Part shown: positions 33,887 through 45,319 of the stretch, in pieces | How the letters are laid out: each line of letters starts with the position of its first letter | Numbering within the stretch: the stretch's first letter is position 1 | Program-made: the position numbers and the translations under genes | Assembly (NCBI GenBank): GCA_003049485.1 | Contig: PYST01000030.1 | Location: 69,164 to 133,163, forward strand | Length of the DNA: 64,000 nucleotides | Direction of reading: 5' to 3' | Source: Ophioceras dolichostomum | Taxonomy: Eukaryota; Ascomycota; Sordariomycetes; Magnaporthales; Ophioceraceae | The notes under the pieces: generated by a model | Database searches by the model: none | The model's input: only the letters and a program-made list of their open reading frames with translations | Told to the model about the DNA's origin: nothing

Positions 33887-36800
33887 ATGGCGACCTTGAC
33901 GGACAGCGAGGTTGAGAAGCTCTTCTCGGGGGCCCCGCAGTATTTCGCCCGCTCCGAGGGCCCCAACACAGGCGCGCCGAACCCCAGCGTTGCCTTTCCC
34001 TGGGACGAGACACTTGACATCCGCGACTTGACGGACCATGCACAGATCGAAGATGAGGCCTGGGGCTGCGTCACTGCCCTGCCGCATATCACGCGGTCGG
34101 CTCGGCGACAGCAACAGAAGCAACAGAAGCAACAGCTCAAGCAACAGCAAAAGCAGCCAGAGAAGCCTAGCACGAGCACCACAACGACAACGGTGAGTGG
34201 CAGCGACAATGCTAGCAATGCCTGCAGCAGCGGCGCAGCAGCGGCCCCCGCCGAGAAGCAAAAACGGCGGGCACACTTCTACCCGAAGTGCCGTGAGCGG
34301 CCCAACATGCTCAGCATGCAGGGACTCGAGAAGGGCACGGTAGGCTACTCGGCCGCACTAGAGCTGTCTGTGTCCGATTCACTTCAGGAGGAGCAGTTCG
34401 GCTTTGACAGCCTGGGCAGGAAGGCGACGGCCGTGGTCGAGGCACGCCAGAAGCTGCTCACCACAAAGGATCCCGGCCTCCGCTATCTCGAGGAGGCCAC
34501 TGTCATGGAGCAGCTGATCAAGAACGAGAAGCGGTATATGGAGAACAACATTCGGGACGACACCCGATCTACTGACCTGTACAATGAGCTGTTCCTGAAA
34601 CTGCTCCATCCTCCAACACGCGTTCTGGATCATGCCGATCCCTACAGCCTGTCGGTTCAGATCCAGGCCCTCCTGAAAGTGCTCAACGCCCCCAACGTCT
34701 GGATTGACTTCTCGCGCGTTGAGTGGCGCAACCGCTTGGTCCAGATACTCTGGGGGACTCCCCCGTCGACTACTACGGCGAACACAAGTACCACTAGTGC
34801 TGCGGCTTCCACACCATCTTCACCAACGACTGCTACTCCCGCTGGCGGCAACCCGGCCACCGCCACCGCCGCCGCCGAGGTAGAGGCCGGGGAGGACATT
34901 ATCGAGGACGGCGCGTCGATTCGAGGAGCCGAGAGCACAGAGGCCCGCCACGAGGAGCGGTACTGGCTGCTGATGCAAATTCTCCTTGCCTGTGAGCTCT
35001 GGATCCGTCTGGACGCTATTACCGAGGCAGACGAGGCCGGAGTTGAACAGATTAAGCCTCGGGAGATCTACCGCTTCCAGCAAGACGCCACTCCCTCGGT
35101 GAAGTGGTCCATGCTGCTGGCCCGTTGCTGGCTCGAGAACGTCGAGGTGATCAAGACAGAGCCTGGGCAGGCTGCCAAGGAGCAGCAAAGTCAACAACAG
35201 CACCACGAACCCTCCCATGGTCACAGCAGCTGGCTTGCTACGCTTACGAAGCGCATCTCCGGCTCGGGATCCAGCAGCTCTACTGACCACCACCATGGGC
35301 ACGGCCACCACCACGGTGCAGCGAACGACCCGCACCCCCCGCAGCCGACATATACCATGAGGGGCAGACATGGTCAGCGTCAAGTCGAGGGTCTGACGCA
35401 CTTTGCTCGTCGCCTGCGATGGCCCGAGATCGAGGCCCACGAGGCGCAGGTCGCACAGAACGTTCTGCGCGCTGCTGCTGAGGGCACGCCCCTGAACAGT
35501 CCGCTGGCTAGCCCCCTGTCGGGCGACGGGCGCCGCGGCTCGTATTTTGGGGCCAGCCCAAGGTCTCCCACGGCGAGCTCGGCCGCCGCTGCAGTCGCTG
35601 CCGCTGCTAAAGCTCCAGTTCAAGAGACTGCCAACCACCGCCCCGTCATCAAAGGGAAACACATTGCACTCAACATCCACATGCAGCACGCACCCCGCCG
35701 ACGTAAGATCTCGGCAATGCTACACCAGTCCGGCTGGCTCTCGAAGAGCTACGTCTCTGGGTTGATGCTCCCTGGCGAAGGCATCGGCCACTTCCTCATG
35801 GCCGCCTTGCTCGAGAACGATGCCGACGCCATGACCCGGCTTGGGCCTGTGGCCAACCTGTCGGGTGGTTTTGTGTACTGTGGGAAGAGCTTTTGGAGCA
35901 CTGCCTGCGTTGTAGGCAGAGTCATCGCCGCCGCCAAGGGCTCGGTCGAGTGCATGGGCTGGATCTCGAGCGATATCACACCTCAGGGGCTCGGAGACGG
36001 CTGGGTGGACATCGAAGTGGAGCAGGTTCCCGTGGACGCTATTCATACCGGAAAGCAGGCCCGCATCTGGGGAAAGCTCGCCATTGAGCGGGAGTCCTCA
36101 GTTCTGGGCAACGGAGACCCTGACTCGGTGTTCCCTGCGGACTTCATTATCCCGTTTGAGAACCTGTACAGTAAGGATGCGCCTCCTCCGCCCAGCTGCA
36201 GCATCGAGCTGCAGTCCCTGAAGCTCTTTGCTCCGGTCGACTCAGTCCACACGACGCCAACTGAGGAGATCCTACCAGTCCTCCCGCCCATTGGGATTGG
36301 GATCCCCATCTCTGGATCCAAGACCCCTACTCCGATCAACACCTCCCTCTGCCCCTCGCCTGTCCTCACGAGATCTCCCCCGGAGATTCACACATACCCG
36401 GCGGCTGTCACCTTCACGGTCATCCATTATAAGGACGAGGATGCGATGGATGAAGATGACATGGAGTTCGAGGCCAAGAGGGAGGACTTCACCTTCTGCC
36501 TGTCCAACGACATCTACTTCGCCACTGCTCACCCGTGCGTGCCCTCGCAGCACGTTAAGATCCTCAAGTCGCCTTCGAGCCCGACTATCCGAGAGATCGA
36601 CACCTCCGCCAACAGCGGCAATGTCCCAGGAAAGCAGGCATCGAACTCGACTACTAAGATCACGAGTAAGCACACGCCACTCACCAAACCGCCTCCAGCT
36701 AACCACAACCCCCCAAGTCCAAGTCCTTGGTTCGTATCTGCTCTTCACAAAATGCAGAGTGGCTGACGACGACCACACCCTCCGCGTACATCCAGGTCAC

Positions 36801-37493
36801 CCCCTGCACAAATACTACGACTACACCGCGATCCACCTGACCGAGCTGCTAGCGCGACGCGACGCCACCCTGGACCAGCTCCTCGTGGCCACGACCAGCA
36901 ACACCAGCTCCTCGCCGCAGCAGAACCGGCCGCCTTCGTCTTCCTCCTCTGCACAGAAGACCCCCACCTCCCCCTCGATGTCGTCCAAGTCCGCCGCCCA
37001 GGCGCTCCCGCACAGCCGCCACTCTAGCACAGGTAGCACCCGCAGCGTGGGCAGCAGCACCAGCAGCGGCAGCGGCCGGCGGGCGCCCCGCGTGCTCGTC
37101 ATCGACTGCATCACGGGCTTCCAGCCCCTGCCGCAGGAGCACGAGATCCCGCTGTCCCCCGTGGTCAGCCGCTCCAGCACGTACAGCCACCTGTCGCAGA
37201 ACAACAACGGCGCGCCGCAAACGCCGGACGGCAGCAGCGGAGGTGCAGCAGGAGGCATGATGAGCAGCTCCTTCAGCTCCGCCGCTGGCCTCCTCGCCGA
37301 CGGCGCGAACCAGCAGATGCACAACGAGACGCGCCGCCGCCAGTTCGGCTCCGACATGGAGGTGCTCGTGCGCGCGCTGTGCGCCGAGAAGGGCTGGAAC
37401 GCCCTGGTGAGCCGCCGCCGCAGGGGGTGTCTCGCTTGCGCCATCCGGGAGGCGGGAGCGCTTGGCTGGAAGGTCATCATTCGGGTGGACTGA
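33887..37493 (+). CDS. Uncharacterised large protein, about 1170 aa
   Basis: I do not recognise the family. Exon 1 33887-36665 (926 codons), intron 36666-36759 (GTAAGC...GCAGAG, 94 nt), exon 2 36760-37493. A one-base-plus-two phase match requires the acceptor at AGAG rather than the CAG two bases earlier; the exact join is the weakest part of the model. Features: Gln/Lys-rich run (about residues 72-90), Thr/Ser/Ala low-complexity linkers, a His-rich patch (DHHHGHGHHHG), and conserved-looking blocks LDHADPYSLSVQIQALLKVL, NVWIDFSRVEWRNRLVQILW, an apparently folded region around KISAMLHQSGWLSKSY, and a C-terminus RRQFGSDMEVLVRALCAEKG followed by a basic SRRRRGCLACAIREAG segment that ends at WKVIIRVD. 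There is no signal peptide and no clear TM. A soluble, partly disordered scaffold is likely; function is unknown. Confidence 0.8.
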
Positions 37494-38494
37494 TTACCTA
37501 CTGGACATGCTACTCACTCTGACCTGCTAACCTCACCTAGCCAACCCCACCAGTCTTTCTTTCAGACTTTGTGCGTTGCGTTGTGCTGCTTCGGGACGGA
37601 CCGGACCGTATCTCGTATCTACTAACTGCGAGCACACCCAGCTTTACCGACCCCATCTCTACTCTACTCTTTCTTCCTTTGCCCTGCTTTCAGTTTCTAC
37701 CACCTTCCTATTCTTCCTATATATACTTATGTTTCTGTGGTTCGCGTTTGCTTTGCTTTACTTTCACCTAATTCTGCGAGTTGGTGGCCTGGCTTAGCAT
37801 GGAGTTTAATGAGGAGGGCTTTTGAAAGGACGTTGTCTTTGTATTCTATATTGTATGATGGTCGAGGATTCATGGATGGAGGGGAGACGGCGGTTTGGTG
37901 GTTTTTTGCACTCTGTTCATGGCGAGAGCAAGAGGAGGCAGGGAAAAAAAAATAAGGGGGGAAGAAATGCATACCATCATGACTGGACGACGCCAGACAT
38001 ATTTTGGACGGATGGACTTCGAACGAGCCACAAGGGAAAAGGACAATGAAAAAAATCGACAAAAAAGGAGGGACATAAAATGGCGGTGGATTCTTGGAAT
38101 GGGTGGTATTTTCTTCTTGCTATTAGCATTCCTTATATGGATGGAGGACGCCTGTGATGCTTTTCGCGACGAGTATACCTATTAGCCCTCCTTACGAGGC
38201 ACCTAATATCGCCGGGGGATGATGCACTGCGCATACATCCTTGGGCCTGTACTGCACTAGGACATTCAGATACACCAGAAAAAAAACAGTATCGTCATTT
38301 ATTGGTGAAGATGACTCTGACTGTGACTTCCATGAGACTAATTGGAGGCATTGGCGATGTATTACCCAGGCTACTAAGAGGCATCGCTTTGTACGACCTG
38401 CCTGAGCCCAAGTCTGCCTGACCACCTGCCTACCTACCTAGGTGGGAGGAAAGAGAATACCTACCTATCCGGTATTCATGCTAAAAACATTCAT
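37494..38494. other. 1.0-kb convergent intergenic region
   Basis: This lies between the 3' ends of the 1170-aa gene and the CREG-like gene. It contains pyrimidine-rich 3' UTR-like sequence, a TATATA run near 37718 and several A/T tracts suitable for polyadenylation. No gene is supported. Confidence 0.55.
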
Positions 38495-39445
38495 TCACAA
38501 ATCGCCAAAGATCCCTTCCTCATCCTCCACCACCACCGGCTCGACCGACCACTCCTTCCAGCCAGGCTTCTCCCCCGGCAGGCGGACGGCCTCCCACTCC
38601 TCCCGCGTGACGCCCCTCCACTCATCGACGGGGATCCAGCCGATGTACGCGCGGTCGCCGAACCCGCCGATCCAGTACACGCTCGTGACCACGAGCCGCA
38701 CCCACTCGGCCTCGTGGATCGGGTTCCCCGGGAGCCAGTACTTGGCGTCCGGGTGGGCGGCCACGTAGCAGCTGGTGATGTGCGCGACGTCAGAGGTGGA
38801 TGACTTGTGGGGGCCGATTTTCTCGAGGTAGCCCATCAGCGAGAAGCGGGGGAGGTTCGCGCCCGAGTAGGGCATCGGGTCGGGTCGGCGTTCCTCTTCG
38901 TCTTGTTTTTCTTGTTGGTCGTGACCGCGACGGAGTCCGCCGCCGCCCCATCGCAGCCAGGGGAAGCGGCCCTTGGCTGACGGTGCCGGGACGGAGCGAA
39001 TCCGGCGGCTCGGCGGGTAAGGCGGCACCCAGGCGAGGGAGACGCTGATGTTGGAGCCCTTGCGGACGTTGGTGAAGGTCGTGCCGATGCGGAGCGACAG
39101 GATCGTCGGGTTCCCCTCCTCCTCGCAGTCGGCGATGTAATCGCTCAGCCCGATGGGCACGCCGGCCACGGCGGCGGGGCGGGCTTCGGACGGGAACACG
39201 GTCGAGAAGGTGGCGAGCGGGGTCAGGGCTAGGATGCGCCGGGCCATGACGGCCGATTCGTACGAGGTCGGGATCTTGAACGCAGCAGTCGCCGACGAGT
39301 CCGGGCTGGCGAGCAGGCGCTGGGGCGGTGCGTAGTACTCAAGGGACGACGCGGGCTCTTCTTCCCGCGACGATGAGGGCGGCGCCACGGCGGCGTTGGC
39401 CGCCGTCGATGCGGCGAGCAGCGGCAGGAGCTGTGAGACCTTCAT
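38495..39445 (-). CDS. Secreted CREG-like protein (FMN-binding split-barrel / pyridoxamine oxidase-like)
   Basis: This is a single exon of 316 aa. The N-terminus MKVSQLLPLLAASTAANAAV is a classical signal peptide with probable cleavage after Ala-Asn-Ala. The body matches the CREG-type split barrel: SYESAVMARRILALTPLATF near residue 65-80, an IGLSDYIADCEEEGNPTILS segment, and near the C-terminus HPDAKYWLPGNPIHEAEWVR then YWIGGFGDRAYIGWIPVDEW. Family members are secreted or vacuolar and bind FMN weakly or not at all; an enzymatic role is not established. A basic/acidic low-complexity insert (about residues 155-185) interrupts the fold and looks lineage-specific. It is transcribed away from Dbf2. 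Confidence 0.85.
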   Translation of the reverse strand: MKVSQLLPLLAASTAANAAVAPPSSSREEEPASSLEYYAPPQRLLASPDSSATAAFKIPTSYESAVMARRILALTPLATFSTVFPSEARPAAVAGVPIGLSDYIADCEEEGNPTILSLRIGTTFTNVRKGSNISVSLAWVPPYPPSRRIRSVPAPSAKGRFPWLRWGGGGLRRGHDQQEKQDEEERRPDPMPYSGANLPRFSLMGYLEKIGPHKSSTSDVAHITSCYVAAHPDAKYWLPGNPIHEAEWVRLVVTSVYWIGGFGDRAYIGWIPVDEWRGVTREEWEAVRLPGEKPGWKEWSVEPVVVEDEEGIFGDL

Positions 39446-40854
39446 GATTGCTGGTGGTAGACTCGTGAACTCGCTGTGCTACCTACCCCTCTCTCGACCC
39501 GGTATTGAAATACTAGGTAGCTACCTAGCTAGGCGCTCCAGGTTGCTGCGTTGGTGCTGAGGGGATAAGTTAAGGAGACCGGAGGAGGTGAATAGCCGAG
39601 ACTGAGCAAGCTTGGTGTTCGTGGGGGGGACAGGACAGACCAGCTTCCTCTTATTATATCCGCAACCAAGAAGTACCATTCACCGGCCTCTTTCAAACTT
39701 GGGGCGCAGCCTACATGTTTGCACAATCCATGGTGGGCAGCCCTGGAGTCAAGGCCAACACTGCGGGATCGGTCGGGGTTCTCGTGGATCAGATGGGACT
39801 CATGGGACGACCTGAAGTGGGGCAAGCGCTTGAAGCGGCTTGGCCTTGCTGGTCATCGTGACCGTTGGTCGGAGCCTTGAAGGAAATAGAATTTGTAGTC
39901 TGCACTTTTAGGGAACACGAGGCAACGCCTTAGAAACTTCATAGGGATTGAAAGATCAGATATCCTATGGATGAGGAATTTAACCTAGTTTCACAGCAGC
40001 AATGGCGGCCACGCAAAACGTTGTAAGACCAAGCCTGGCCTGTCAACTTGTCAACGGTTTTTACAAGGACCAAAGTTGCACATCCAACAAGTCGCCTTGG
40101 GGCCTTCGAAGAGCCAAATCAGGCCACGCTCCATGAGCTAGGTAATACTGCGGGCGAAATAGGAAGTTCCTCGTTCCGGAGAACCACCTGCCAATATTTT
40201 ATGTCTTGTTCCGTTCTTGGACATTGTCGAGAAGCCGAGCATCCACGGAGTCCAAAACGATGGGCTGCAGCGCCTGCTCCACAGCGCCAAGAGACTTTAT
40301 CAATCTGATAATCAGCAGGCTTGGCTTGGTCATTGCCCATGTCTGCCCCGCAATCCGAATATGTTGATGCCTGGATGCCTGAGGAGATGGATTGAGGCAT
40401 CAGGGCAGCCGTTGCATTCCGAAACGATGGTTGCCGAGCCAACCCAGCGTTGACATCAAACCGGGGTCTGGGTTGCACTTGTGAAAGTGGTGCCCCTCCA
40501 CATTGCGAACCCAACCAGGTCGACGCTACTCAGCGGCTTGCACTAAAATAAAGTACTTTAGCATGCATTATCATTTTGACCGCCAACCCTCTTCCCAGAC
40601 ATCCTTTCGCCGTGTTGATGAGGCATCATTGATTCTCTAAATCTTTTGCATCTTGACTCCTCCCTCCCCCACACGCGGCGGTCGCGGCTGTCCATTGCGG
40701 CATCATTTTGTACTCCTCGCCTTAGGAGGGGGCGATAGAGCAACAGACCGCCGACAACAAACCCTCCCGCTTCCCGCGGTCACCCACCTTCACCTTCTCC
40801 GAAGGCTTCAAGCCAAGACTTCAAGCCAGGCACACACAAACGCGCGCGCGCATC
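39446..40854. other. 1.4-kb divergent region between CREG-like gene and Dbf2
   Basis: No gene is supported. The part about 39850-40560 is less GC-rich than its surroundings and has no codon structure; it could be decayed repeat sequence, but no terminal repeats are visible. The last 200 bp form a CT/AC-rich Dbf2 leader ending in a CG run just before the ATG, with a tiny upstream frame at 40618-40632. Confidence 0.45.
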
Positions 40855-43080
40855 ATGGCGAGCTTCATTGGCAACCTGTTCCCCGGCGGTGGGAAGCAGG
40901 ACAAGTCTGATCGTCCCGGGACTCCCACGCGCAACAGCTTCGTCACCCCGACCAGCACGCCGCAGGGCAGCCCGAGCAAGAAGACCATCCCACCAGGCGC
41001 GAACGAACTGCCCACGGCCGCGCTCGAGAACCTGAAGCTAGCCCCCGCTGCGCTTGAGAGCCCCCTCAAACTGGGTCGTCCGCAGAGCGTGATCACACCG
41101 CTTGCGCCCGGGAAGAGCAACATCCAGGCCACCACCGACGACTCGACTCTCGTTGTCGACGACAGCGTCCTGCACAAGTCCAATATCTCGCCTGGGAGCG
41201 CCCTGAGGAAGCAGGGGCAAGAGAACACACCTCCGCCGCAGGCTTCTGCCCGCTCCAAAAACGATGATCCGTTCGCCCTCCCGAGCCACGCCGCCATCTC
41301 CCGGCAGGAGCTCTATCTGCGGGACAGGGACAGGCCGTCCACGCCTGTCAACAAGAAGTTCAACACCTCGCGTGGCCTGACCGCTGAGGAGCTCGAGATT
41401 CTGCAGAAGCCCAACGTTAAGAGGATGGTCAATGTGACTCAACTCTGTATGTGTTCTCCCTACATACCTATGTGCTAGATAATACCTGGCTCTGGGACTG
41501 AACAGGGGACTAATCGAACTCAACAAAAAAAAAACCGTAGACTTCCTCGACTACTACTTCGACCTTCTTACCTATGTCGGGTCGCGACAGAATCGGCTCA
41601 ATGCCTTCAAGGCCGAGTACCCACCCGACCCGACCGACGCCACCTATAACACGATGTGGCACAAGTACACGGGCCGGGAGCGGGCCAACCTCCGCAAGAG
41701 GCGAGTCCGGCTCCGACAGGGCGACTTCCAGATCCTCACTCAGGTCGGCCAGGGCGGCTACGGCCAGGTCTTCCTCGCCCAGAAGAAGGACACGCGAGAG
41801 GTGTGCGCGCTCAAGGTGATGAGCAAGAAGCTGCTCTTCAAGCTGGACGAGGTGCGCCACGTCCTGACCGAGCGGGACATCCTCACCACGGCGAAGAGCG
41901 AGTGGCTCGTCCGGCTCCTGTACTCGTTCCAGGACGACAAGAACATCTACCTGGCCATGGAGTACGTGCCCGGCGGCGACTTCCGCACGCTGCTCAACAA
42001 CACAGGCGTCCTCTCGAACCGCCACGCGCGCTTCTACATCGCCGAGATGTTCTGCTCCGTCGACGCCCTGCACCAGCTGGGGTACATCCACCGCGACCTC
42101 AAGCCCGAGAACTTCCTGGTCGACTCGGTGGGCCACGTCAAGCTCACCGACTTCGGCCTCGCCGCCGGCATGCTGGCCCCGGCCAAGATCGAGTCCATGC
42201 GGCTCCGCCTCGAGAAGGCGTCCGAGACGTCGGTGCCGTTCGGCAAGCCCATGGACCAGCGGACCATCGCCGAGCGCCGGGAGGGCTACCGCTCCATGCG
42301 TGAGAAGGACGTCAACTACGCAAAGTCCATCGTCGGCTCCCCGGACTACATGGCGCCCGAGGTGCTGCGGGGCGAGGAGTACGACTTTACGGTCGACTAC
42401 TGGAGCCTGGGCTGCATGCTGTTCGAGGCCCTCACGGGATTCCCGCCCTTCGCCGGGGCCACGTCCGACGAGACATGGCGGAATCTGAAGCAATGGAAGG
42501 ACGTGCTCAGGCGGCCCGTCTGGGAGGACCCTAACTACTTCCTGAGCAACCGGACCTGGAACTTCATCACCACGTAAGAATCTTTCCCTCCGAAACTGCC
42601 ACCCACCTAGAAGAGAGTCAATTTATTTAGGTATTTTTAGGACGAGGTTCACTAACAACGGAAATGTCACAAAAAAAAAACAGATGCATCAACTCCCGCT
42701 CCCGCCGCTTCGCGAATATTAAGGACATCTACTCCCACCAGTACTTCGCCGAGGTGGACTGGGAGACCCTCCGCGAGACCAAGGCCCCCTTCGTGCCCGA
42801 GCTGGACTCGGAGACGGACGCGGGCTACTTCGACGACTTCACCAACGAGGCCGACATGGCCAAGTACAAGGAGGTGCACGAGAAGCAGCAGGCGCTCGAG
42901 ACCATGGCCGAGCGCGAGGACGAGATGGGCAAGTCCCTGTTCGTCGGCTTTACGTTCCGGCACCGCAAGCCGCAGACCTCCGAAGACGGATCGGCCGCTG
43001 CTGGTAACAGCAGCCCACGGAAGCCGCTCACGGCCGATACGTTTACGGCGGCGGCGGAGACGTTTGGCACTATGTTGTAG
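40855..43080 (+). CDS. dbf2: NDR-family Ser/Thr kinase Dbf2/SidB
   Basis: Dbf2 kinases with Mob1 drive mitotic exit and septation (MEN/SIN). Exons 40855-41446, 41541-42573 and 42684-43080; introns 41447-41540 and 42574-42683; 673 aa. Splices give NVTQLYFLDYYFDLLTYVGS and NFITTCINSRSRRFANIKD, both family-like. The first ~180 residues are a Pro/Ser-rich tail; the MOB-binding N-terminal regulatory region follows (YFLDYYFDLL to LRKRRVR). Kinase motifs: Gly loop GQGGYGQV (267-274 region), catalytic Lys in ALKVM (~289), HRDLKPEN (381-388), DFG (401-403), the long NDR activation-segment insert, and GSPDYMAPE ending near 471, with the T-loop Ser in AKSIVGS. The hydrophobic motif region is SLFVGFTFRHRK. 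It ends FGTML at a TAG, followed by a same-frame open stretch described separately. Confidence 0.95.
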
Positions 43081-43488
43081 GAACAACAGCAAGAACAGCA
43101 GCAGCAGCAGAAGCTGCAGTTTGGTTTGCAGTACGGCCGAGAGCAGCGGGAGCAGTACAGGGAGCAAGAGCAGTACAGGGAGCAAGAGCAGTACAGGGAG
43201 CGAGAGCAGCAGCAGCAGCAGCATCGGGAGCATGTGGTGGAGAAGTGCCACCATCACCAGCGCCGACGGGGGAAGGACTATACCAGTGGCACTGGTGGCA
43301 CTGGCGGTACTGGTGGGAGTAGCAGTAGCGTCGGCAGATTTGATGCGTACGGGCGGTTTTACGAGTTCTACGAGCGCCGGTGCGCTGGCGGCGGCGGATG
43401 TGGCGCCGGGGGGAGCACCCGCATGCGGGACCATGTGAAGGTGGATGGCGGCGGCAAGTGTGCCGCGTACCGACTTCTCAAGCGCTGA
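43081..43488 (+). other. In-frame open extension behind the Dbf2 stop codon
   Basis: Directly after the TAG (43078-43080) the same reading frame stays open for 135 codons to TGA at 43486-43488. It encodes low-complexity sequence: a Gln/Glu run, three tandem EQYREQ units (18-bp repeat), poly-Gln, His-rich, Gly/Thr-rich and Gly/Cys-rich parts. This is most simply a repeat-rich 3' UTR whose trinucleotide repeats keep the frame open by chance. A readthrough extension or a neighbouring allele with a longer C-terminus is possible. TAG followed by G is not a known strongly leaky fungal context. Confidence 0.4.
43150..43203 (+). repeat. 18-bp tandem repeat x3
   Basis: Three copies of GAGCAGTACAGGGAGCAA; the last copy differs by one base (CGA in place of CAA). 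It lies 70 bp behind the Dbf2 stop and is flanked by CAG runs. Confidence 0.9.
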
Positions 43489-45293
43489 AACGGACGGGCC
43501 ATGGATGCGCGACGAACGCGGAAGACGTCAGTCGTGATCGTCGGGGTGGGTGATTGGTGAGGTGCCCAGCCAAGCCAGCAGAAGGCTCCACGGTCGAACG
43601 AACGAACGCGTATGGGAGCGAGCGAGAGTTGTGCGTGCGCGCCCGTGCAAGGACTTGGGCGAAAGTCCTGACGGGAGGGTCGGTTTGCTTGGATGAGGTT
43701 CTGACGTCGACGAATCTGTGTGTCTCGTCCGTTTTTTCCCCCCTATGTCCCTGTCTTTTATCTGGGTATCTCACGCACGGAGTTTTGCCCATCTTGCGTT
43801 GTCTGTTTTTTTCAGCCTTTTCAGAAAGGGACATCACAAGGGGGTCACGTGGGAGGGAGGGAGGATGGGAGGATGGGATGGGGTGGACGGTGTATGAGGT
43901 ACGGATCCGTCCGTCCATCAGCAGCATCATTCATCATTCATCATGTTTGAACGACGTGAAAGACGTGGATGGGAAAGACGGGTATGAAGGCAATGGGCAT
44001 TTCATGGTATTATTTCGGTTTTTTTTGGTCCCCTCCTTTCTTTTTCACCTTCTTCCCCTTTTATCGTCTCTATAATATCAAGAAGAGGGGGAGATTCTTG
44101 TCTCCAGTCCTGTTTTCCTCTCTGTTTCTCTATTAGAGTTTTGTTCTTCTCTCGTCTTGCTTTTTCTGAGTTATTGTTTGCTTCGTCTTGCCATTTTTTT
44201 TTCTTCCATCCGGGAGTAGGAAACATCAAGAAGCAAACGTTGAATGGAAGAGGAACACGCAGGTTTTCGAACATAACCGGCTTGCCGGCAAGGCTGACTT
44301 GTTAGGACTGGCTGCCTCCTACGGATGTGCATATGCAAGCGTTCGTTGTCGTGTGCGCTCAACGATCGTCGTCAAGATAGCCTCAAGTGTCAATGGGTCG
44401 TCGTCATCGCATTTCTCGCACTCAGGGGCAAACGATCAGTAAATAGAGGTAGGTATCCTCGGAGGAGTTGCGACGACGATGGCAACTTCGGATCTTGCGC
44501 CAAGACATAGTTCGATGTAGCCGCATGCATACAGCGCTGGGTGATGATGCACGGCGCACGCATCCATTTTCCAAGTTCGGATAGCACTCCTCGGACGAGA
44601 AGAAGCCCTCCTCAATAGGTGGAGTTCCTATCTTATTTTGGCGGCGGACCTTTGTGGCGGACGGAGAGGAGGGGCAGACGTGAAAATTTCGAAGGGATGG
44701 CTTGCTGCTGACGGCCGACAGACATACGGAGGTTGCGTGGGGGAATGGGTGATGTGTTGTGATTTGTGATGGATGGCTTGTCATCGACAGCATCAACCCG
44801 CTTCTGCTTCTGCGCACATGCAGGACCGTTGGCACTTATGACGGTTTTTGCGTCATACGTCAACGCGAACTACTAGCCGTCCGTTGGCCAAGCTGCGCTT
44901 GGGGCTTGCGAGTTTGTGAACTGGCTGTTGCTTTTAGTCCTCCAGCCATGAGTCGCCCGTTGCCACTTGGTGATCTGACGGCTCACCGACCGGATGGTTC
45001 CTTCAGAAGGATATTTCCTTTTTGAGATCAATGAATCGGCGGATTGCAAGAGAGATACGCCAGCAAGCTCCGAGGCAAGGGATTACTGGAAACAACACAG
45101 AGGCTCTGTCTGTTCCGGACAACCAATTCAGCCTCAGAACCGGAGGTCCATTTCAGCTCTGCTCAGCTAAGTAATCCGCCTGTGATATTGGGTTCAGAAA
45201 GTGCCGAGTAACCGTAATATTATTAAAGCCATCGAGTCTCGAACTGCGGGGACCAGTCTTTCGTCCTAGTCAGATCCCAGTGTCTGATATCAT

Positions 45294-45319
45294 GGCCATT
45301 TCGAGAGGCCATTTCGAGA
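45294..45319. repeat. 13-bp tandem duplication
   Basis: GGCCATTTCGAGA is repeated exactly twice in tandem, followed by a partial inverted copy (CGAAATGG). Confidence 0.8.

Noticed and set aside
39850..40560. Possible RIP-degraded transposon relic
   Set aside because: Base composition drops only moderately and no terminal repeats, target duplications or transposase remnants are visible; a repeat-library search would be needed.
41510..42493. 327-codon minus-strand frame opposite Dbf2
   Set aside because: It is an antisense shadow produced by strong third-position GC in the kinase exon.
45225..45300. Minus-strand sequence with AGTTCGAGACT and partly pairing ends, resembling a tRNA
   Set aside because: The acceptor-like ends pair partly, but the T stem and anticodon arm fail.
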